Source: Minisyncoccota bacterium
GTDB lineage: Bacteria; Patescibacteriota; Minisyncoccia; Phycocordibacterales; UBA9973
Length of the DNA: 44,987 nucleotides
Assembly: GCA_031291825.1 (NCBI GenBank)
Contig: JARLIG010000012.1
Location: 1-44,987, forward strand
Direction of reading: 5' to 3'
How positions within the stretch are numbered: the first letter of the stretch is position 1; every line of letters begins with the position of its first letter. Made by a program: the position numbers and the translations under genes. Shown one piece after another: positions 24,466 through 32,647 of the stretch. Below the pieces are notes generated by a model. It was not told where the DNA came from and made no database searches. It saw only the letters and a program-made list of their open reading frames with translations.

Positions 24466-24542
24466 GCTGATATTATAGCAAATCTTTCCCAAATTGGAAA
24501 AAATGTATTCACCAACGCCAGACTGTAAAAAAGGGGTAGTAA

Positions 24543-26939
24543 TTAAATTGCACTGACCACCATGCTTGAATTTAGACTCTTCTTGTTGTGATTATTATAA
24601 AGGCGTTTAGCTAATTCACTTGCCTGCATCCAAAGGAATGACCATATCCAAACAAATATAATATACTTAATTGAAATTGCTGTAGTAAATATTCCAAAGA
24701 ATGCAATCAAGCTGGCAATGATTTGCGTTATGATAGTTGCCCAAATAACTTGTTTCGATGGTAAAAATTTATACCATGGCTTCTCTGTGTGAGCGACGTA
24801 AACCAGCATATGTCCAGAAACTGTAAGTTTCAAGAAAAATAATGTTTGAATTATAATCCACGGAGTGTGAAAGACAGAAATTGCAACCCAAAGCAAAATC
24901 ATACTATTCAAAATACCTGTAAATCCAAAAAGCAAACTAAGCGTAAAACGTTTTCTTGGGTCAACACTGGCTGGTGCTTTGGCTAAAGTAACACGGTCAA
25001 AAGCGAGAGAAATAATTGGAACATCATTCAAAAGAGCAATCAAAATAATTTGCACTGGCGTAAGAGGATAAGTGCCAAAAATAACGCCAATGATTGCAAT
25101 AGTCACAATTAATCTGAAACTTTCTGAAATACGATAAAGTGAATAATTATATAATCTAGTAAAAACATTCCTTGCTTCTATAATTGCATCTTTAATAACC
25201 GCAATACCTGGAAGAGTCAAAACAATGTCTGCGGTTCCTTTAAGCGCGTCAACTGCATTTGCTACCGCAAAACCCACATTTGCAGCCTTAATCGGTGATA
25301 CATCATTAACCCCGTCACCTGTTACTGCAACTACATATTTTTCTGGTAAAGATTGCGCCATTTTAACTAAATCATATTTATCTTTTGGAAGAACTTCAGC
25401 AAAACCAGCCAGCGAGTTAAATCTTTTTCTTATTTCCTCGGCATTTTTTTCTAATTTCTCACGCGTTATTATTTCTCCTTCGATACCAATTTCTTTTGCG
25501 ACGTGTATTGCTACATCGTGTCCATCCCCTGTCACCATTTTTACCGCTATTCCATAATCATTCATAAAAGCGATGGTTTCTTTTGCTTCAGCGCGAACTG
25601 CATCAGCCAGAAAAAGAATGGCTATCGGCGTCATATTTTCTTCTCGTTCATTTTTACTGATAGCGACAGCGATAGCGCGAAATCCTTCTTCGGCTGCCTT
25701 TCTGACTAAATTATCATATTTCATAGCAACTTTATCGGTTATCAAAGAAAGGTCTCGAATTGTTTGCGGTGCCCCTAAGACAACAGCTATACTTTTTCCA
25801 TCCTCCTCAATAAAAACAGTCGTGTGCTTGCGCATAGAATCTCCTGGTATAAAACTTAGTATGGGTCTAGAAATGATTGATACTTCTTTCGATTTGTCTT
25901 CGATTGCTTGATCTATCGGATTTTGTTTCGGCATCGGCGCAGCGGCGAGAATTAAGGACCAGATTTCTTTTTCAGGTATGTCAGATGTAAAAAAATGTGT
26001 TTCAGTAACCTCAATTTTATTTTCTGTCAGCGTTCCTGTTTTATCAGAAAGTAAAAGATTTACATTTGCCAAGTCTTCCAGAGAAGATAGCCTGCGCACA
26101 ATTACAGATTTTTTTGATAACTCAACTACTCCAACTGAAATAATCAATGTCATTACTGTTGGTAGCGCGACTGGAATACCAGCAATCAGCATACTCACAT
26201 CAAGCGTTGATATTTCTATAATAGATTTATGCGCAAGAATCAGCGCTATTGTTAAAATAGCCATTATCACGATACTAATAACCGAAAGAAGTTTTGAAAT
26301 GGAAAGAATATCTTTTTCTAGCTGACTTTTTTGTTTTGTGTTGTCTATCAAAGACATTGTTGTTCCGAAATAAGTATTTTTCCCAGTTGTAGATACTTTG
26401 GCAATCGCTAGACCTGTGCAAACAAAAGCTCCAGAATAACTGGATTCATTTTCTTTCTTTTCTTTCGGCAGAGATTCACCAGTAATTACAGAATCATTTA
26501 TCGAAAGATTGTTTGTATTAATAAAAGTAATATCGGCTGGTATCAAGTCACCGACAGAAAGTTTGATTATATCTCCTGGAACAAGCTCGACTGAAGAAAT
26601 TTCTTTCCATTCTTTATCACGTAACACTTTTACAATTATCGTTAGTTTTTCTCTAAGTTTTTCTATCGCGTTGTCGGCTTTTGCTTCATGCCAGGCACCA
26701 ACACCAATATTAGTAATAAATAATACAAGTATAATAAGTGCATCACTTTTTTCCCCCGCCCAGAGAGAAAGACCTCCAGCAGCAATAAACATCAATGACA
26801 TCGGAGAAATAATCCAACCGATAAAACGCGAAAACAGAGAATGCTTTTTCTCTTCTATTGAATTGAAGCCATATTTTTTTCTAAGTGTATCTACTTCTGA
26901 TGAAGAAAGACCTTCAAGTTCCGCTAATTTTTCAGTCAT
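24543..26939 (-). CDS. P3A-type plasma-membrane proton ATPase
   Basis: 798 residues: actuator ITGES (152-156), GIPVALPTVMT (254-264) characteristic of P3A pumps, phosphorylated Asp299 in DKTGTLT, GDGVNDVSPIKAANVGFAVANAVDALK, LYRISESFRL, and ALLNDVPIISLAFD where the TM6 Asp of H+ pumps is present. It would export protons using ATP. The domain order matches fungal/plant/archaeal H+-ATPases, without their long regulatory C-terminus. TATAAT (26946-26951) ends six bases before the ATG. Adjacent genes do not form an operon with it. Confidence 0.87.
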   Translation of the reverse strand: MTEKLAELEGLSSSEVDTLRKKYGFNSIEEKKHSLFSRFIGWIISPMSLMFIAAGGLSLWAGEKSDALIILVLFITNIGVGAWHEAKADNAIEKLREKLTIIVKVLRDKEWKEISSVELVPGDIIKLSVGDLIPADITFINTNNLSINDSVITGESLPKEKKENESSYSGAFVCTGLAIAKVSTTGKNTYFGTTMSLIDNTKQKSQLEKDILSISKLLSVISIVIMAILTIALILAHKSIIEISTLDVSMLIAGIPVALPTVMTLIISVGVVELSKKSVIVRRLSSLEDLANVNLLLSDKTGTLTENKIEVTETHFFTSDIPEKEIWSLILAAAPMPKQNPIDQAIEDKSKEVSIISRPILSFIPGDSMRKHTTVFIEEDGKSIAVVLGAPQTIRDLSLITDKVAMKYDNLVRKAAEEGFRAIAVAISKNEREENMTPIAILFLADAVRAEAKETIAFMNDYGIAVKMVTGDGHDVAIHVAKEIGIEGEIITREKLEKNAEEIRKRFNSLAGFAEVLPKDKYDLVKMAQSLPEKYVVAVTGDGVNDVSPIKAANVGFAVANAVDALKGTADIVLTLPGIAVIKDAIIEARNVFTRLYNYSLYRISESFRLIVTIAIIGVIFGTYPLTPVQIILIALLNDVPIISLAFDRVTLAKAPASVDPRKRFTLSLLFGFTGILNSMILLWVAISVFHTPWIIIQTLFFLKLTVSGHMLVYVAHTEKPWYKFLPSKQVIWATIITQIIASLIAFFGIFTTAISIKYIIFVWIWSFLWMQASELAKRLYNNHNKKSLNSSMVVSAI

Positions 26940-27002
26940 GTTTTTATTATAACAAAATTATAACTGAAAATATTAGTTGCTTGTGCGGGCATTTTCTAGA
27001 AC

Positions 27003-27263
27003 CTAGTTTGTATCGTCAGGATTCCCGTCTTCATTTTTTTTAACAGTCATCCTAATCCTGTCGATTATTTCGTCAGGTGAAGCATCTGAAGCGATATCGA
27101 CATTCAAATCCTCTGCGATAGATTTCAATTTATCTACCGCTTCTGTCGTTCCAGTTATCGCCAGAGATTGAAGATACGCAAAATCAGGGTCGCCATGTTC
27201 GTTGCGCCAATCTTCTATTTCTTCTACCTCATTTTCTTCGCTACCATCATTATTTTTTGTCAT
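27003..27263 (-). CDS. small acidic protein, unknown function
   Basis: 86 residues, strongly acidic (EENEVEEIEDWRNEHGDPDF), with a predicted helix-loop-helix core (AVDKLKSIAEDLNVDI, then SPDEIIDRIRMTV). Not recognised. Its reading frame is clean, and it has a plausible independent position between two promoters. Confidence 0.55.
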   Translation of the reverse strand: MTKNNDGSEENEVEEIEDWRNEHGDPDFAYLQSLAITGTTEAVDKLKSIAEDLNVDIASDASPDEIIDRIRMTVKKNEDGNPDDTN

Positions 27264-27354
27264 ATAACTTATTTGCCGTTGTGTTTACAAAATTATTACA
27301 AATTAATATCTGGCTTCATTTGAACATTTGAGTTTTTGATACTATAATCAACAT

Positions 27355-27993
27355 ATGCAAACAGAAGACACAATCAAGACCTTGCCAGGTGGCTCAAAAT
27401 TAAATAAAAATCTTAGGCTATTAATTTTTGTAAATACTATTATAAATTTTACAGTTGGTATGTTTGCACCATTTTATGCCGTTTTTGTGGAAAAAATTGG
27501 CGGAGGTGCTGTGATTGCAGGAACATCATGGGCTCTTTTTTCAGTAGTCTCTGGACTGCTCATTCTTTTTTTTAGTAAGTGGGAACTTCGTGTAAAAAGA
27601 CAATTCATTCTCCTTGCTGTTGGATATATTTTTCGCTCCGCTGTCTTTTTAAGTTATGCTTTTATGAATAGTATTTCACAACTTCTTATTACCCAAGTAT
27701 TATGGGCTGTTGCTTCGGCAATTGGAACACCGGCTTTTGATGCCCTGTATACATCAAGCACTTCCAAGGAAACAGCCATAGTAGAGTGGGCTGACTGGGA
27801 AGGAGTTTCCGCAATTGCAACTGGAATCGCTGCTTTGGTTGGCGGATTATTGATTCAAACGATAGGTTTTAGAATTCTTTTTATTATTATGGCAATAATT
27901 TCCGCCTCACTGGGAAGTGGATTGCTGTATCAAAGATATAAGGTACAAAAATTTTCTTTCTTGGGAGAAGCCGTAGTAGATACTAAAAAATAA
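27355..27993 (+). CDS. half-length MFS-type membrane protein
   Basis: 212 residues with six hydrophobic helices, equivalent to one MFS bundle: an early helix with FTVGMFAPFYAVF, and later WADWEGVSAIATGIAALVGG. Full MFS transporters have 12 helices, so this may work as a homodimer. The frame is intact and no second half lies downstream. TATAAT (27343-27348) ends six bases before the ATG. Transport substrate unknown. Confidence 0.65.
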   Translation: MQTEDTIKTLPGGSKLNKNLRLLIFVNTIINFTVGMFAPFYAVFVEKIGGGAVIAGTSWALFSVVSGLLILFFSKWELRVKRQFILLAVGYIFRSAVFLSYAFMNSISQLLITQVLWAVASAIGTPAFDALYTSSTSKETAIVEWADWEGVSAIATGIAALVGGLLIQTIGFRILFIIMAIISASLGSGLLYQRYKVQKFSFLGEAVVDTKK

Positions 27994-28007
27994 AAAACAG
28001 CTCTATC

Positions 28008-28057
28008 GTAGCTGAATTTTGATGGTTCGGGGGCTGGGACTGTAGTCCTCAACCCCC
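28008..28057. terminator. hairpins between convergent genes
   Basis: Two inverted repeats follow the half-MFS stop: a weak CAGCT/AGCTG pair, then a strong GGGGG-N3-GGACT/AGTCC-N4-CCCCC hairpin at 28029-28057. There is no clear T tract on either strand, so this is a likely but atypical termination site. Confidence 0.4.
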
Positions 28058-28076
28058 TCTCCAAACTGAAGAGATG

Positions 28077-28349
28077 TTATTTTTTTGGTGAGAATTTTTC
28101 TAGCATTCTCTGGCGACGTTCATAGTTGTGCTCTAAGATGGCTATGAACTCCGCAAGGGTTGTCTCCGAACGCGTGATGTTCATCTCACTCACACAACCC
28201 CCCAAAGCAAACAGGAGGTCAAGCTGTAGGTCTTCGTGCTCAATCAATTCTTTGCCGACAACTAAATCGTCGGTCATATCGGCAAGAAGAATATTCATGT
28301 GTTGGCCCAACATTTCTCTGACCTTGGGACCAATTTCTTCTTTGGTCAT
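28077..28349 (-). CDS. ACP-like small protein lacking the carrier serine
   Basis: 90 residues starting MTKEEIGPKVREMLGQH. Spacing and hydrophobic pattern resemble acyl carrier proteins: helix I, a loop, helix II with LQLDLLFALGGCVSEMNI, then TRSETTLAEFIAILE as in TVGDFVDYI. The DSL serine that takes phosphopantetheine is replaced (EDL), so it could not carry an acyl chain by that route. The start is fixed by AGGGG 6-8 bases before ATG; a longer frame from 28421 is unlikely. Call is tentative. Confidence 0.4.
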   Translation of the reverse strand: MTKEEIGPKVREMLGQHMNILLADMTDDLVVGKELIEHEDLQLDLLFALGGCVSEMNITRSETTLAEFIAILEHNYERRQRMLEKFSPKK

Positions 28350-28389
28350 ATCATCCCCTTTCTGGGATTGACGGTGCAGGTTCAAAAAA

Positions 28390-28418
28390 GTAATAACATA
28401 AATATAAGATTTAATCAA
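28390..28418 (-). promoter_or_regulatory. promoter of ACP-like gene
   Basis: On the minus strand TTGATT (28413-28418) and TATTAC (28390-28395) are separated by 17 bases. The predicted leader is ~35 bases and contains the SD sequence. Confidence 0.5.
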
Positions 28419-28447
28419 CACATTCTCGGATGTATAAAAATTATTAT

Positions 28448-28750
28448 TCAGTACATTTTAATTATTTGATTATATAAATCTGCTTCGTTGTGTTGCAAGG
28501 CTTGTCTAAGGGCATCGTCAAGCGCATTTAAAAATTCTTCGTTGTCTCCAATAGCTAAATAAACCTCTGCGCGTTCGACGTTGAAGATAATTCTATCTCG
28601 AGGGGTCCCTTTGTCAGTTTCCCTTTCTCGTTGCAACGTCCAATCCATAAAAAATTTCTTGACTTCCAGATTGTCAATACCTCTTGCTTTAAGTAGTTCA
28701 ACTACTTCAGATTTTTTAATTTTTCTTTCTATGTTTGGTTTTTCCTCCAT
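28448..28750 (-). CDS. hypothetical protein, 100 residues
   Basis: Charged protein with a basic N-terminal helix (IERKIKKSEVVELLKARG), then RERETDKGTPRDRIIFNVERAEVYLAIGD and a TPR-like helical hairpin at the end (FLNALDDALRQALQHNEADLYNQI). Not recognised. TAATAT (28757-28762) ends six bases before the ATG. It lies at the left of the accessory stretch. Confidence 0.55.
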   Translation of the reverse strand: MEEKPNIERKIKKSEVVELLKARGIDNLEVKKFFMDWTLQRERETDKGTPRDRIIFNVERAEVYLAIGDNEEFLNALDDALRQALQHNEADLYNQIIKMY

Positions 28751-28915
28751 ATTAAGATATTAACTACTAAAAAATTTATTTATAATATGCACTGCAACGA
28801 AAGTAGAACATAACATGTTGCCCAGCTTTGAGTTACACAGAGAGCCTCCTCTCAAGAACTTAACTTTAAGATAAATTTACAGCTAATAAAATATTATGTC
28901 AAAAATTATGAGCTC

Positions 28916-28985
28916 CGAACATGGGACGATGTTCGAATAAGTTTACTAGAAAAAAGTTGACATAACGAAAATTAAATATTACTGT
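28916..28985 (+). promoter_or_regulatory. promoter with upstream inverted repeat
   Basis: A 7-bp inverted repeat CGAACAT-N6-ATGTTCG (28916-28935) lies 21 bases upstream of a consensus TTGACA (28957-28962). A 17-base spacer leads to TACTGT (28980-28985). The repeat is placed like an activator or repressor operator. Drives the gene at 29017. The rest of 28751-29016 shows no supported gene. Confidence 0.6.
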
Positions 28986-29016
28986 TTTAGGGAATCGCAT
29001 CTAAAGGAGGTGCTCT

Positions 29017-29391
29017 TTGGAAAAACCTAAGGTTGAGGTGTTAACGTTCTCACTCCAAGAAACTTCTCTTGGAGCGGAGTATGCAGCGAAGAAGTACGGG
29101 TTCAAATTGGATGAAAAACTTCTTCGTTTGCTGGCTGACAAAATCCTGACTGAAATGCGAGAGCATGACCAGTCATTCGAGAATGTTCGGCGAGGCATCT
29201 TGAACGGAGCCGACATTCACCCGTGGTCTGACGGTGGACCGGCATACTACAGCGCGCTTGGTAAAATGTTCAGCCTGCGCAGAGTTGTACAACAGAAGCA
29301 TCAACCGAGGGGTTTGAAAAGGAAAGTTTCTCGCTTTCGGGCTCCCAAAACTGTCGAGGAAGGAGACGGACAACTGGCATGGAGATTTTAA
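29017..29391 (+). CDS. hypothetical 124-residue protein, TTG start with strong RBS
   Basis: Starts with TTG at 29017, fixed by a perfect AAAGGAGG six bases upstream. N-terminal half is acidic-neutral helical (TSLGAEYAAKKYGFKLDEKL, then LADKILTEMREHD), the second half basic (RRVVQQKHQPRGLKRKVSRFR). Composition is richer in GC than its neighbours. It has a consensus sigma70 promoter, an operator-like repeat, and a strong terminator, so it is an independent unit in the accessory stretch. Not recognised; basic tail suggests nucleic-acid binding. Confidence 0.6.
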   Translation: MEKPKVEVLTFSLQETSLGAEYAAKKYGFKLDEKLLRLLADKILTEMREHDQSFENVRRGILNGADIHPWSDGGPAYYSALGKMFSLRRVVQQKHQPRGLKRKVSRFRAPKTVEEGDGQLAWRF

Positions 29392-29428
29392 AGAGTCGTC
29401 CAAGAGGGTCACCCCTCTGGGCGACTCT
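29392..29428 (+). terminator. intrinsic terminator hairpin
   Basis: Nearly continuous 16-bp stem: AGAGTCGTCC paired to GGGCGACTCT (one T-G), then AGAGGG paired to CCCTCT, with one bulged A. Followed by CTTGTTTATT. Ends the gene at 29017. Confidence 0.8.
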
Positions 29429-29588
29429 CTTGTTTATTAGATAACCGAATTAGAAAATGGTTCTAATTGGCTCGCTTTAGTGAACAACTTTCAAACTATT
29501 GATTGGATGACTGAATACCCTTTTCCCAATACAGTGTTAGTTGAAATCAAGGCGTTATTGGCTTAGATAATTTTTTGATTTTAGTTAA

Positions 29589-30164
29589 TTTTTTGAGTAT
29601 CCTATCGGGAGCGGAAAATGGTATCAGGGAGCATATGAACCGATCATCACCAAAGAGCTTTACCTTAAAGCTCGAGCGAATGTACAGTCAGCACCCCGAA
29701 GACATCCAGGCACTCTTGAGTTTGATTTCACCAAACTCTTCTACTGCGGTGGTTGCGGTTCAGGAATTTCTGCCGAGGAAAAATTCAAACATTGCAAGAA
29801 CGGCAAAACACATAGATATGTATACTACCACTGCACCCATTCAGCAGATAGATACTGCAAACAAGGAGCATTAAGAGAAGAAAACTTAGTCGAACAACTC
29901 ATTAACTTAATAGACAAAATTGACCTCGATGAAATTGGCATCCGAGACCATATTGAGCATGAAGTGCTTAAATATCGGCAGTTCAGCTATACAATACTCG
30001 GCAAATCAACCGAATTTGACAACAAACCCATTGAAGCAGATGTCCGAAGCTACGCAAAACACATACTAAAAAACGGAACAAGGGAGCAGAAACGGGAGTT
30101 ATTGACCTGCCTGAGGAGTAAGGTGGAGATCAAGGATAAAAGTATTTATTTGAAAATTTCCTAA
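29589..30164 (+). pseudogene. truncated large serine recombinase (C-terminal half)
   Basis: From the in-frame stop at 29586 the frame stays open for 191 codons to TAA at 30164. It starts FFEYPIGSGKWYQGAYEPII, a typical recombinase-domain stretch of large serine recombinases, and then has the zinc ribbon: YCGGCG, YYHCTHSADRYC, and a helical tail (LREENLVEQLINLIDKI). The catalytic resolvase domain with its serine, ~300 residues, is missing. The first ATG in this frame (29964) would leave only the tail. Upstream, 29440-29563 has a further ~40-codon open stretch (ending VEIKALLA) of unclear origin. This marks an old mobile element next to tRNA-Asn. Confidence 0.82.
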
Positions 30165-30170
30165 GAAGAG

Positions 30171-30983
30171 TTATCTTGATGCACTCATAATGATTTGTCG
30201 AGAAACCTGATTAAACATTTGCCAAAAAAGTAGCGCGCCCTCTTGCTCCAGAGTAAATCCCGTACTTAGCTCTCGTTCGGGATGAATGAAATTTCTATAA
30301 TCGCGAAGGACAATGCCGATATCTTTTGCAGGTCTTCTTATCCACCCCAGCTCAGCTCCTACTTCTATATAACTATTCAACATCCACCTTTCCAAAGGTA
30401 TCACTTTTTTTGTTTTTGAATCAAGCGGTGCCGCTTTCGCTTTATAGACTGGACCCTTGTCAATAAGTTTGTTTATGCGAGCCAAAAACAAAGCTTCAAG
30501 CAATCCTCCCATCATAATAGTTGCGGCTAACGGCGCAGTACAATTAAGGCATTTTATAATCTCACTCCACCTATTGTCTAGAATTTTCTGCATTTCTAAG
30601 TTAGACGTAAGAGGTGAAAAATCAGGCTTAACAGAAAAATCACTTGCGTAAGATGAAGACGCTGATAAAGACTCAGATTGCAACGAGATTAGCGAAAGTT
30701 TTAATTTTTTTAAAACACTTTGATATTTTTCGCGAGATACGGCATGGGATGTATACTCAAACAATTGAGTATACCCAAACTCCACTTCTTTGGTGTGTGG
30801 ACTATCTTGGATATTTAAATTAGGGCGGTGATTGTTAAACCATGCTAAAGCTGTAGCTTTTATTATTTGCTGTTCTTCTTTAGATTTAACCTGAATAGGT
30901 TTACTCTTTTTGAGCAATTTACAAAGTCTATTAACTTCTTCAGTTGCCCTCTGAAGAACCTCCATTTGGTTATTCGACGACAT
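30171..30983 (-). CDS. HEPN-like protein with RxxxH motif, unknown
   Basis: 270 residues. Helical N-terminal part, a Ser-rich linker (~103-125), and a C-terminal helical domain with LRDYRNFIHPE: Arg230 and His234 (R-x3-H), also Arg227 (R-x6-H), in a loop followed by a long helix. HEPN domains use R-x4-6-H to cut RNA or bind nucleotides; the pattern RNFIHP before a helix is typical of HEPN/DUF4145-like proteins. It follows the lysine-tailed gene after 7 bases and ends 7 bases from the recombinase remnant. Toxin or defence function is a guess from this context. Confidence 0.5.
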   Translation of the reverse strand: MSSNNQMEVLQRATEEVNRLCKLLKKSKPIQVKSKEEQQIIKATALAWFNNHRPNLNIQDSPHTKEVEFGYTQLFEYTSHAVSREKYQSVLKKLKLSLISLQSESLSASSSYASDFSVKPDFSPLTSNLEMQKILDNRWSEIIKCLNCTAPLAATIMMGGLLEALFLARINKLIDKGPVYKAKAAPLDSKTKKVIPLERWMLNSYIEVGAELGWIRRPAKDIGIVLRDYRNFIHPERELSTGFTLEQEGALLFWQMFNQVSRQIIMSASR

Positions 30984-30990
30984 ATTACTA

Positions 30991-31593
30991 CTACTTCTTT
31001 TTTACAGCAGTTTTTTTCTTAACTATCTTCTTTGGCTTGGAAGCTATTTTACTTATTTTTCTTTTGGCTGGGAGTGATCCAGGTAATGTCATCGCTACAA
31101 GATTTTCTCCGACAGCGTTTATGCGATACATCCCTGTTTCATCAGCTTTATCAAGAAAACCGGAATACGCTGCATTAATAAGAGTTTGTATTGGTTTTTT
31201 AGGGCGGCGGCGTTGTGCAAGACGACAAGCATCTATTATTTCATCTGAACCAATATAATTCTTTCGCTGATCCTCACCTACCTCAAATGCATAATAGTAA
31301 GCCACTACCGCTGCTAATTGTTGATCATTTTGAGGGTCTTTTTCATCAATGAAAGATTTTATATCCTTCACCGTCTTCCTTGAGGTATCAGATGCCGACG
31401 ACCTCGGGATTTCACTCCCCACCACAGTTTTATCTTTAGAAAGAATAGGTTGTAATCCAGACATACTAGTGAGGCCTAGTTTTTCAGAAGCCCATCTGAT
31501 GATTCTATCTCTTTCTGTATTGTCGAATGGTGCCAAAGCATCAACAAGAATTCTAACTGCCTCCAAATCGTCTTTTTTATCTTCTTTTGCCAT
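30991..31593 (-). CDS. partner protein with helical domain, winged-helix-like repeat and Lys-rich tail
   Basis: 200 residues from ATG at 31593; TATACA ends seven bases upstream. N-terminal helix (LEAVRILVDALAPFDNTERDRIIRWASEKLG), a linker, then VKDIKSFIDEKDPQNDQQLAAVVAYYYAFEV and an RPKKPIQTLINAAYSGFLDK segment that ends in a beta wing (GMYRINAVGENLVAM). This resembles a winged-helix module. A tail of ~30 residues is very rich in lysine (KKIVKKKTAVKKK), suggesting nucleic-acid contact. With the HEPN-like gene 7 bases downstream it makes a two-gene unit. No family name can be given with certainty. Confidence 0.55.
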   Translation of the reverse strand: MAKEDKKDDLEAVRILVDALAPFDNTERDRIIRWASEKLGLTSMSGLQPILSKDKTVVGSEIPRSSASDTSRKTVKDIKSFIDEKDPQNDQQLAAVVAYYYAFEVGEDQRKNYIGSDEIIDACRLAQRRRPKKPIQTLINAAYSGFLDKADETGMYRINAVGENLVAMTLPGSLPAKRKISKIASKPKKIVKKKTAVKKK

Positions 31594-31671
31594 AAGTTTT
31601 TGTATAAAATTATATGATGAAAGTATACTCCTAAAAACCAAGAAAGTACAAGTAAATCACTATTTTAAATG

Positions 31672-32643
31672 TTATTTGTTCTTTTCCTCCATATAGTCAT
31701 ACACAACCTTCGCCAGTTTCTCTGTCGGAAATCGTTTGCGCGGACTTAGCTGTTTGCTAACACTAAAAAATGCAATCACATAGTGAGAGTGGTCGCCTTC
31801 AACAACACCTGCATCGTTAACCCAACGGATAAATGCCCAGCCTTTGGTCAGAATGGTTTTGGCTAATTTGAAGAAATCTTTAGCAGCATAATCAATGGCA
31901 AATCCTGCTTTCTTATAATACGAACGGTAAAAGGGTGCGTAATAGTTGTTCTCTAGATATCCGCCTTTATGATAACCCAGGGTGTATTCTGAAAGTGAGA
32001 GCGGTCTATTTCCTTGTCGATTCCACCTCATCATATATTCCTTGAGTTTTTTTGAAACAAATGGACTAATGAGCTTTTCACTCTCTACCAAATAGAAAAA
32101 TTCGGCAACGTGACGAGCGCAGGTCATCGTTGTCTCTGACCAACGATACTTTGTATCTTCTTTACTTCGGTCGAGAAACTTGCGTGTGACACCGCTTCCT
32201 TTCCAGTCATACCTATCAATGATATTCTCATTGATGCTTTCCCGACCAACGAGATCGATCAACATATTAGAAGCTGTATTGTCACTTTCTGAGAGCATGA
32301 GATCAAGAAGATACTCTATAGTAATTTCTTCTCCCACAGTCAGGAGTTTTCGGCTTCGTCCAGGGAAAAGTTTTGGGTCTCTGTCGACATCGTTCGGGGA
32401 CGTAACCGCAATAGTCTGATCTAATGAAAAATCTCCAATTTCAACTCTTCGTAACACTTCTGCTCCGACAAAGATTTTGTACACAGATGCCGGATACATA
32501 AAGTGATCCATATTGTATCCGAATATCTTGGATTCTTTCTCTTTCAGATCGATGATGGCAAGACCAAGTTCTGTATTAGAAAAACCGTTTTCAAAGAGAA
32601 GTGTTTTTATTTCTTGGCTTCGAGTGGTGTCTTCGGAGAGCAT
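31672..32643 (-). CDS. serine hydrolase of class-A beta-lactamase fold
   Basis: 323 residues. PASVYK places the nucleophile Ser53 and Lys56 (SxxK), SDN is at 120-122, and the third motif reads YHKGG (226-228) in place of KTG. The omega-loop Glu needed for beta-lactamase deacylation is not apparent in the DRSKEDTKYRW region. It may be a penicillin-binding or esterase-type enzyme rather than a resistance gene. No clear signal peptide from the ATG at 32643; a GTG 15 codons upstream would add IIWVLLQTLLK but overlap the previous gene. The ATG begins four bases after the upstream stop, so translation is probably coupled. Confidence 0.72.
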   Translation of the reverse strand: MLSEDTTRSQEIKTLLFENGFSNTELGLAIIDLKEKESKIFGYNMDHFMYPASVYKIFVGAEVLRRVEIGDFSLDQTIAVTSPNDVDRDPKLFPGRSRKLLTVGEEITIEYLLDLMLSESDNTASNMLIDLVGRESINENIIDRYDWKGSGVTRKFLDRSKEDTKYRWSETTMTCARHVAEFFYLVESEKLISPFVSKKLKEYMMRWNRQGNRPLSLSEYTLGYHKGGYLENNYYAPFYRSYYKKAGFAIDYAAKDFFKLAKTILTKGWAFIRWVNDAGVVEGDHSHYVIAFFSVSKQLSPRKRFPTEKLAKVVYDYMEEKNK

Positions 32644-32647
32644 ATAG

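Noticed and set aside
28896-28940. 14-codon mini frame before the 29017 gene
   Set aside because: No RBS, and it overlaps the operator-like inverted repeat; no support as a gene.
29575-29874. 99-codon plus-strand frame
   Set aside because: It is a different frame of the serine recombinase remnant; the recombinase motifs are in the frame from 29589 to 30164.
31672-32643. Beta-lactamase antibiotic resistance gene
   Set aside because: KTG is KGG, the omega-loop Glu is not seen and there is no clear signal peptide, so a resistance call is not supported.
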